64,000 nt of DNA, taken from positions 124,001-188,000 of the forward strand of contig NZ_FNDJ01000008.1 in NCBI RefSeq assembly GCF_900099965.1. Reading direction: 5' to 3'. Position numbers and translations under genes: made by a program. Positions 59,422 through 64,000 of the stretch are shown piece after piece. The stretch comes from Nonomuraea jiangxiensis (GTDB lineage Bacteria > Actinomycetota > Actinomycetes > Streptosporangiales > Streptosporangiaceae). The notes under the pieces are model-generated. The model was not told the DNA's origin, made no database searches, and saw nothing but the letters and a program-made list of their open reading frames with translations. Numbering within the stretch: position 1 is the first letter of the stretch; each line of letters starts with the position of its first letter.

Positions 59422-61737
59422 ATGGACGACATCCGGGTCACCGTGATCGACGGCCCCTTCACCGGATTCGAGGCGCTGCTCACGTCGCACGAGGGTGACC
59501 GGGTGCTGGTCCACGTCATCGTGTTCGGCCGGCAGGTCCCGCTGGAGCTGCACCCCGGCCAGGTGCGCATCGCCGGGACCACCTCGCGGCCGCGGGACGT
59601 GGACATCGTCACCGGCTCGCACGCGGCGCTGCGCGACCGGATCGCCGTCGAGCACGACCGGCTCGCCGAGACGGAGGCGTTCAGGTTCTTCCTCGACCGC
59701 GTCGGCACGCCCGAGTGCGATCCGGCCGCCGAGTGGGACGGCTACGTCGCCCATCGCGACGAGGTCCGGGCGCGGGCCGAGGCACGCAAGCAGGCCGCGC
59801 TGGAGCGGTTCGGCCGCGAGCTCGCCGGCCTCCCGGCCGACGAGGCCCGCCGGGTGGTCGACACCGACCCCGCGTACTGGCTGCCGGGGCGCGCAGCCGC
59901 CGCCGAGCAGCGGGAACGTGCCCCGGAGCCCGACGCCGAGCAGCGCCTGCTCGCCGCCATCCTCGGCGAAGCGGCCGCGGAAGGCTCAGCGGCAGAGGAG
60001 GGCTCACCGGTCGACCGGGCCGGCGAACGTCTCGAACGGGCGCGCATGGCGGCTGAGGACCGGGACTACGAGCGGTGGGAGGCCGCCCGGTCCGAGGAGG
60101 AGCGCCGGGCCGGCCCGTCGCGCGGCAACCCCAGCCGGTACGCCTACGCGCGAGCGGCCCATGCCGACGTCAGCCTGCCCGAGGAGCGCGGTGTCGAGCT
60201 GGCGATCCGTTCCACCACCGGGATCAGCGACGGCCCGATCCCGCCGGACGCGCTCACGGCGGTGGACGGGCTCCGGCTGGACCTGTACCGGCCGGCCGAT
60301 CTGTCCCCGCTCGCGCAGCTGCCGAACCTGCGGTGGCTGGCGCTGCACTCGGCCGTCGCGATCGACGTGGCGGCGCTCGCGTCGATCCTCGCCCCGATGC
60401 GAAACCTGCGCGACCTGACGGTCGAGGCCCCGGTCGACGACCTCGGCCCGCTCGCCCGGCTGACCCAGGTCGCCAACCTCACGCTGGACGGCACCCTGGT
60501 CACCGACCTGTCGCCCCTGGCCGCCGCGACGCACCTGCGTGATCTGTCCGTGTGCGACGGTCCGCTCGAGGACCTGACCCCGCTGGCCGGGCTTCGCCTG
60601 ACCCGGCTGTTCGTGTATCGGACCCGGGTACGTGACCTGTCCCCGCTGGCCGGTATGGAAACGCTGCAGGTGCTGGGACTGGTCGCCTGCCCGGTACGGG
60701 ACCTGTCGGTGGTCACCACCCTGCCCGCGCTGCATTTCGTCAACCTCAGGCACACGGGGATCGCCGACCTCGGCGACCTCCCGGAGCGGGTGCCCGGGGT
60801 CACCTTCGAAGGCGTCGGCGAACTGGCTCCTGCCCCTTTCGACCCCAGTACCGCGGCGACCACGGCAGGTCCGCTGGCCGACGAGCCGGCGGCCGCGCTC
60901 CTCGCCGAGTTCCACGCCGCCGGGGACGACTGGCGCAGAAAGGGACGGCTTGAGCGGGCGATGCTCGCCGGGCGCCGTCTCGACCTGGTTCAGCCGATCG
61001 TCAAGGACGGCACGACGGTGGCAGGGCTGTTCCTGCGCGACGGCATCGGCGACGTGCCGTTCCCGGACAACCCGTGGGACATCCCGGCCGACGACGGGCT
61101 CCCCGCGGCGCTCACGCGGGTCTGGGCGCCGGTCGCCGAGCTCGCGCCGCGGTTCGTCGCGGCCGTCCGGGATCGCACTCTCGCCCTGGCCCTGCTCAGC
61201 CGGGACGACGGCACGACCGCGCTCGGCTACCTGGCCTGGTACCGCGACGACGACGGCAGCGGAGCGCTCATCCCCGCACCGGACAGCCTTGACCGGTTCG
61301 CCGACCCGGCCATCGACTACCACCTGTCCGTCGTCGTCGGAGCCGCACCGCACCACGCCGACCCGACCGCCAGGGTGCCGCTGCTGGCCGGGCCGGTGCC
61401 CCGGCCGATCCGTGACTTCTGGGCGATCCACCACGTACTGAAGCCGGCCCATGGCGACAGCGTCGGCGGCGCGCTGGCCAGGAACACCCTGGAGTTCTTC
61501 CAGGACGACACCTGGAGCATGGCGGCCAAGCGGCTCGGCGGGCTGCCACCGGACCGGTTCATCCACTCCGTCGGCCGGGCCGACTACGACGACTACGTCC
61601 TCGACCTCGACGTGCTGGACGGCGCCGGCAATCCCGTGGTCGCCACCTGGGCGTTCAAGGAGTGGGAGGTCGGCGGCCACAAGCAGTTCTGGGACTGGCT
61701 CGACAGCACGGGCACCGACCTCATCTTCGGCCCGTGA
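59422..61737 (+). CDS. KOW-motif and leucine-rich-repeat fusion protein
   Basis: 771 residues from ATG 59422. Residues 3-52 match the NusG KOW fold (IRVTVIDGPFTGFEALLTS, VIVFGRQVPLELHPGQVRI). A charged helical linker (about 60-240, Ala/Glu/Arg-rich) follows. Residues about 265-475 contain seven or so leucine-rich repeats (LPNLRWLALHSAVAID, MRNLRDLTVEAPVDDLGPLA, ATHLRDLSVCDGPLEDLTPLA). The C-terminal 250 residues form an unrecognised alpha/beta domain (IRDFWAIHHVLKPAHGD, WAFKEWEVGGHKQFWDWL) with a SUKH-like feel. No signal peptide, so cytoplasmic. Role unknown. Confidence 0.7.
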   Translation: MDDIRVTVIDGPFTGFEALLTSHEGDRVLVHVIVFGRQVPLELHPGQVRIAGTTSRPRDVDIVTGSHAALRDRIAVEHDRLAETEAFRFFLDRVGTPECDPAAEWDGYVAHRDEVRARAEARKQAALERFGRELAGLPADEARRVVDTDPAYWLPGRAAAAEQRERAPEPDAEQRLLAAILGEAAAEGSAAEEGSPVDRAGERLERARMAAEDRDYERWEAARSEEERRAGPSRGNPSRYAYARAAHADVSLPEERGVELAIRSTTGISDGPIPPDALTAVDGLRLDLYRPADLSPLAQLPNLRWLALHSAVAIDVAALASILAPMRNLRDLTVEAPVDDLGPLARLTQVANLTLDGTLVTDLSPLAAATHLRDLSVCDGPLEDLTPLAGLRLTRLFVYRTRVRDLSPLAGMETLQVLGLVACPVRDLSVVTTLPALHFVNLRHTGIADLGDLPERVPGVTFEGVGELAPAPFDPSTAATTAGPLADEPAAALLAEFHAAGDDWRRKGRLERAMLAGRRLDLVQPIVKDGTTVAGLFLRDGIGDVPFPDNPWDIPADDGLPAALTRVWAPVAELAPRFVAAVRDRTLALALLSRDDGTTALGYLAWYRDDDGSGALIPAPDSLDRFADPAIDYHLSVVVGAAPHHADPTARVPLLAGPVPRPIRDFWAIHHVLKPAHGDSVGGALARNTLEFFQDDTWSMAAKRLGGLPPDRFIHSVGRADYDDYVLDLDVLDGAGNPVVATWAFKEWEVGGHKQFWDWLDSTGTDLIFGP

Positions 61738-61755
61738 CGCGACCCCGCCCCAGCT

Positions 61756-61778
61756 CTTATAGTCACTTTGACCATAAG
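61756..61778. promoter_or_regulatory. Palindrome upstream of pnuC-nadR
   Basis: CTTATAGTCACTTTG followed by ACCATAAG forms a 23-bp palindrome with 9 of 11 pairs matching (outer arms CTTAT/ATAAG, inner AGTCA/TGAC). It lies 11 bases before the pnuC start and overlaps its promoter, so an NAD-pool repressor of NrtR or similar type is a reasonable guess; the identity is not established. Confidence 0.5.
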
Positions 61779-61788
61779 GGGGTGGGGT

Positions 61789-62382
61789 GTGAACCTCACA
61801 TGGACCGAGATCCTCGGGTTCGCCACCGGGGCGCTGTGCGTCTGGCTCGTGGCACGCCAGCACATCGCCAACTGGCCCATCGGCATCGCCAACAACATCT
61901 TCTTCATCGTCCTGTTCACCCGGACCGGGCTGTACGCCGACGCCGGCCTGCAGATCGTCTTCATCGCCCTGGCCTGCTTCGGCTGGTGGACCTGGGCCCG
62001 CGGCGGCGGCCCCGGCCAGGTGCTCCCGGTGCGCCGCACCAGCCGCGCCGAGTGGATCTGGCTGCTCGTCTCCGTTGCCGCCGGTGTCGCCGTCCTGACC
62101 GTGTTCCTCGCCCGGGCGACCGACTCCACCGTGCCCTTCTGGGACGCCCTCACCACGTGCCTGTCACTGGCCGCCACCTACGGCCAGTGCCGCAAGCGGC
62201 TGGAGTCCTGGTGGTTCTGGATAGCCGCCGACCTGGTCTACATACCGCTCTACGCGTACAAGGAGCTCTACCTCACCGCGATCCTGTACGTCGGCTTCCT
62301 GACGTTGTGCGTCCTCGGCCTGCGCGGCTGGCGGCGTGACATGGCGCCCGACGTGAGCGCCCCGGCCGGGGCGGTCAGGTGA
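61789..62382 (+). CDS. pnuC: Nicotinamide riboside/mononucleotide transporter PnuC
   Basis: 197 residues from GTG 61789 (AAGGGGG upstream). About seven transmembrane helices with the PnuC signature TWTEILGFATGALCVWL, WPIGIANNIFFIVLF, GLYADAGLQIVF and ESWWFWIAADLVYIPLYAYK. Imports nicotinamide riboside for NAD synthesis by facilitated diffusion. Its stop overlaps the start of the nadR-like gene by four bases, the standard partnership in NAD salvage. Confidence 0.92.
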   Translation: MNLTWTEILGFATGALCVWLVARQHIANWPIGIANNIFFIVLFTRTGLYADAGLQIVFIALACFGWWTWARGGGPGQVLPVRRTSRAEWIWLLVSVAAGVAVLTVFLARATDSTVPFWDALTTCLSLAATYGQCRKRLESWWFWIAADLVYIPLYAYKELYLTAILYVGFLTLCVLGLRGWRRDMAPDVSAPAGAVR

Positions 62383-63491
62383 CCCGGCGGTTCGGCCACG
62401 GCCTGGTGCTCGGCAAGTTCTACCCGCCGCACGCGGGCCACCACCACCTCGTGAGGACCGCCGCGGCCCGCTGCGAACGGCTCACCGTCCTGGTGTGCGC
62501 GGCCACCGTCGAGTCGATCCCGCTCGGCGACCGGGTCGGCTGGATGCGGGACATCCACCCCGGGGTCAGGGTCGTCGGCGCCGTGGACGACCACCCCGTG
62601 GACACCGGCGACCCGGCCGTCTGGGACGCGCACATGGCTGTCTTCCGGCAGGCCGTCCCCGAGCCGGTCGACGCGGTCTTCACCTCTGAGGACTACGGAG
62701 AGGAACTCGGCAGGAGGTTCGGCGCCACCGCGGTGTGCGTGGACCCGGAGCGCCTCGCCCAGCCGGTGTCCGGCACCGCGGTGCGCCGCGACCCAGCCGG
62801 CACCTGGCACTTCCTCGCCCCCGCGGTACGGGCGGGCCTCGCTCGCCGCGTGGTCGTCCTGGGCGCGGAGTCCTCCGGCACCACCACCATGACGCGCGCG
62901 CTCGCCGAGCACTACCGCCGGCGCGGCGGCCCGTGGGCCGCCACGACGTGGGTGCCGGAGTACGGGCGGACGTTCTGCGCGGAGCGGCTGGCGGCGCTGA
63001 GGGCCGTCCGGCCCGGCTCGCGGTGGGCCGACGTCATCCTCGCCTCCGACGACTTCCCGCACATCGCCCGGCGTCAGGAGCGCGAGGAGGACGCCGCCGC
63101 CCGGTCGGGGAGCCCGGTCCTGTTCTGCGACACCGACGCGTTCGCCACCACCATCTGGCACGAGCGCTACGTGGGCGGGAGCCATCCGGAGGTCGCCCGG
63201 ATCGCCGGCCGCGGACGGCAGCATCTGTGGCTGCTGACCGACCACGAGGGCGTGCCGTTCGAGGACGACGGGTTGCGCGACGGGGAACACCTCCGCCCCT
63301 GGATGACCGCACGCTTCCAGGAGGAACTTGAACGCACCGGACGTCCCCACGTCAGGCTCCGCGGCTCCCATGAGCAGCGGTTGACGGCGGCCGTCGCCGC
63401 CGTCGACGCGCTGCTGGCCAAGGGCTGGGACCTCGCCGACCCGCTCCCCGAACGGCGCTCCGGCGGCCCGCGACCGTCGGGACATTCCTAG
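62379..63491 (+). CDS. nadR: NadR-like bifunctional NMN adenylyltransferase / ribosylnicotinamide kinase
   Basis: 370 residues from GTG 62379. Nucleotidyltransferase domain with GKFYPPHAGH (GxFxPxHxGH) at residues 12-21 and the SGTAVRRDP-type (SxTxxR) motif near 130; C-terminal kinase domain with the P-loop GAESSGTTTM near residue 165. In most NadR kinases the Lys of the P-loop (SSGKST) is present; here Thr stands in its place, as in some actinobacterial members. The N-terminal DNA-binding domain of enterobacterial NadR is absent, so the regulation is by another protein. Converts nicotinamide riboside to NMN and NAD. Confidence 0.85.
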   Translation: MTRRFGHGLVLGKFYPPHAGHHHLVRTAAARCERLTVLVCAATVESIPLGDRVGWMRDIHPGVRVVGAVDDHPVDTGDPAVWDAHMAVFRQAVPEPVDAVFTSEDYGEELGRRFGATAVCVDPERLAQPVSGTAVRRDPAGTWHFLAPAVRAGLARRVVVLGAESSGTTTMTRALAEHYRRRGGPWAATTWVPEYGRTFCAERLAALRAVRPGSRWADVILASDDFPHIARRQEREEDAAARSGSPVLFCDTDAFATTIWHERYVGGSHPEVARIAGRGRQHLWLLTDHEGVPFEDDGLRDGEHLRPWMTARFQEELERTGRPHVRLRGSHEQRLTAAVAAVDALLAKGWDLADPLPERRSGGPRPSGHS

Positions 63492-63751
63492 CGTCACCGG
63501 GCCGCGGCCTTGTCGTGGCTCTCATCCGCCGCTGTCGGGCGTCTCGTGTGCTCATGGAGCTCCCATGCGGAGGACAACGGCTTCCATCCGTGGCAGAGCT
63601 GCGCAGTCGCAGGCGGGCTTCGGCCGGGAACTGGACAGCGAATGGCCTGGGAACTGGTCAGGCGAGGAGCCGACACTCGGCGGGCTGGTCCCGCGGCGGC
63701 GAACACCGTGTCGCCGGCGGTGCTGTCTCCGCTGAGGAAGGCTGATCGATC
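63492..63751. other. Intergenic region before the D-Ala ligase gene
   Basis: 260 bases between the convergent-free nadR-like gene and the ligase gene. Overlapping short open frames have poor codon bias and no ribosome-binding sites. I see nothing further. Confidence 0.35.
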
Positions 63752-64000
63752 GTGACCGAACGCGTACGCGTGGCTGTGCTGGCGGGTGGGCCGTCCGCCG
63801 AGCATGAGGTGTCGCTGCAGTCGGCGCAGGCTGTGCTCGACGCGCTGCCGAGGGAGCTGTACGAACCCGTCGCCGTCATCATCGACCGGCGGGGCAGGTG
63901 GCCGGTGGACCTGCGACGCGATCCGCCGGACGTGGTCTTCCCCGTGCTGCACGGGCCGTTCGGCGAGGACGGCGTCGTCCAGGGGCACCTGGAGACGCTG
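63752..64000 (+). CDS. ddl: D-alanine--D-alanine ligase, N-terminal part (runs off the window)
   Basis: GTG 63752 opens a frame that continues to the last base (83 residues seen). It begins VRVAVLAGGPSAEHEVSLQS, the N-terminal motif of D-Ala-D-Ala (or D-Ala-D-Lac) ligases, and reaches FPVLHGPFGEDGVVQG, the conserved binding loop. These enzymes make the dipeptide terminus of the peptidoglycan precursor. The ligand-specificity residue (Tyr or Phe in the omega loop) lies beyond the window, so the ligase type is open. Confidence 0.88.
   Translation, partial: MTERVRVAVLAGGPSAEHEVSLQSAQAVLDALPRELYEPVAVIIDRRGRWPVDLRRDPPDVVFPVLHGPFGEDGVVQGHLETL

Noticed and set aside
1..64000. CRISPR array, tRNA, rRNA or intact insertion sequence
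   Set aside because: No regularly spaced repeats, no cloverleaf-like sequence and no transposase-like frame were found; the only recombinase-like hint (about 23345-23440) is too short.

Overview
The window is 64 kb of very GC-rich, gene-dense DNA. Frequent GTG/TTG starts, many 4-bp ATGA/GTGA overlaps, several ECF sigma factors, two AfsR/SARP-type regulators, TetR/MerR/PadR/ArsR/XRE regulators and Tat or Sec exported enzymes all point to a filamentous actinomycete. I infer a Streptosporangiales-like organism (Nonomuraea/Streptosporangium type), from style only. I saw no rRNA, tRNA, CRISPR array or intact insertion sequence.

Layout. 1-2.7 kb is a decayed stretch: a gene tail, one apparently intact membrane protein, and three coding regions broken by frameshifts, including a 5'-nucleotidase C-terminal piece. 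2.8-10 kb holds a secreted trypsin-fold protein whose nucleophile position is Leu, a secreted propeller-like protein, two SigE-type sigma factor operons each with a membrane partner (one partner carries an MltG-type endolytic transglycosylase domain), and a MATE exporter with a 5' hairpin. 10-23.4 kb is a run of small regulator/enzyme pairs, mostly TetR, XRE, ArsR, PadR and CGNR regulators beside dehydrogenases, epimerase, hydrolases, RidA and an MFS exporter; several have clear palindromic operators. 23.5-31.2 kb carries exported hydrolases: an M4 protease, a PhoD phosphatase, and two peptidoglycan hydrolases that share a nearly identical C-terminal array of five repeats of about 53 residues.

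31.4-41.1 kb is the most unusual part. Two AfsR-like regulators (BTAD + NB-ARC + TPR) converge on each other. Divergent from the second is a small gene for a 66-residue peptide with eight cysteines, followed by a membrane-anchored MauD/TlpA-type thioredoxin, an ABC exporter, an S26 signal peptidase and, convergently, a MauE/DoxX membrane protein. This combines the MauA/MauD/MauE logic of methylamine dehydrogenase maturation (disulfide-rich small subunit, oxidase, membrane redox protein) with peptide export and leader cleavage, without any methylamine dehydrogenase large subunit or tryptophan in the peptide. I read it as a candidate disulfide-rich secreted peptide system.

41.2-53 kb contains an ABC-2 exporter with its two-component system, a secreted HAF-repeat protein, further regulator/SDR pairs, an alpha/beta hydrolase-GNAT-CGNR operon, a lipoprotein and an Erm-type 23S rRNA methyltransferase. 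53-59 kb has a 1,576-residue secreted metallophosphoesterase/PQQ-propeller protein followed by a HupE-like membrane protein in the order HupE then phosphoesterase. 59.4-64 kb has a KOW-leucine-rich-repeat fusion, a pnuC-nadR NAD salvage operon behind a palindrome, and the start of a D-Ala-D-Ala ligase gene.
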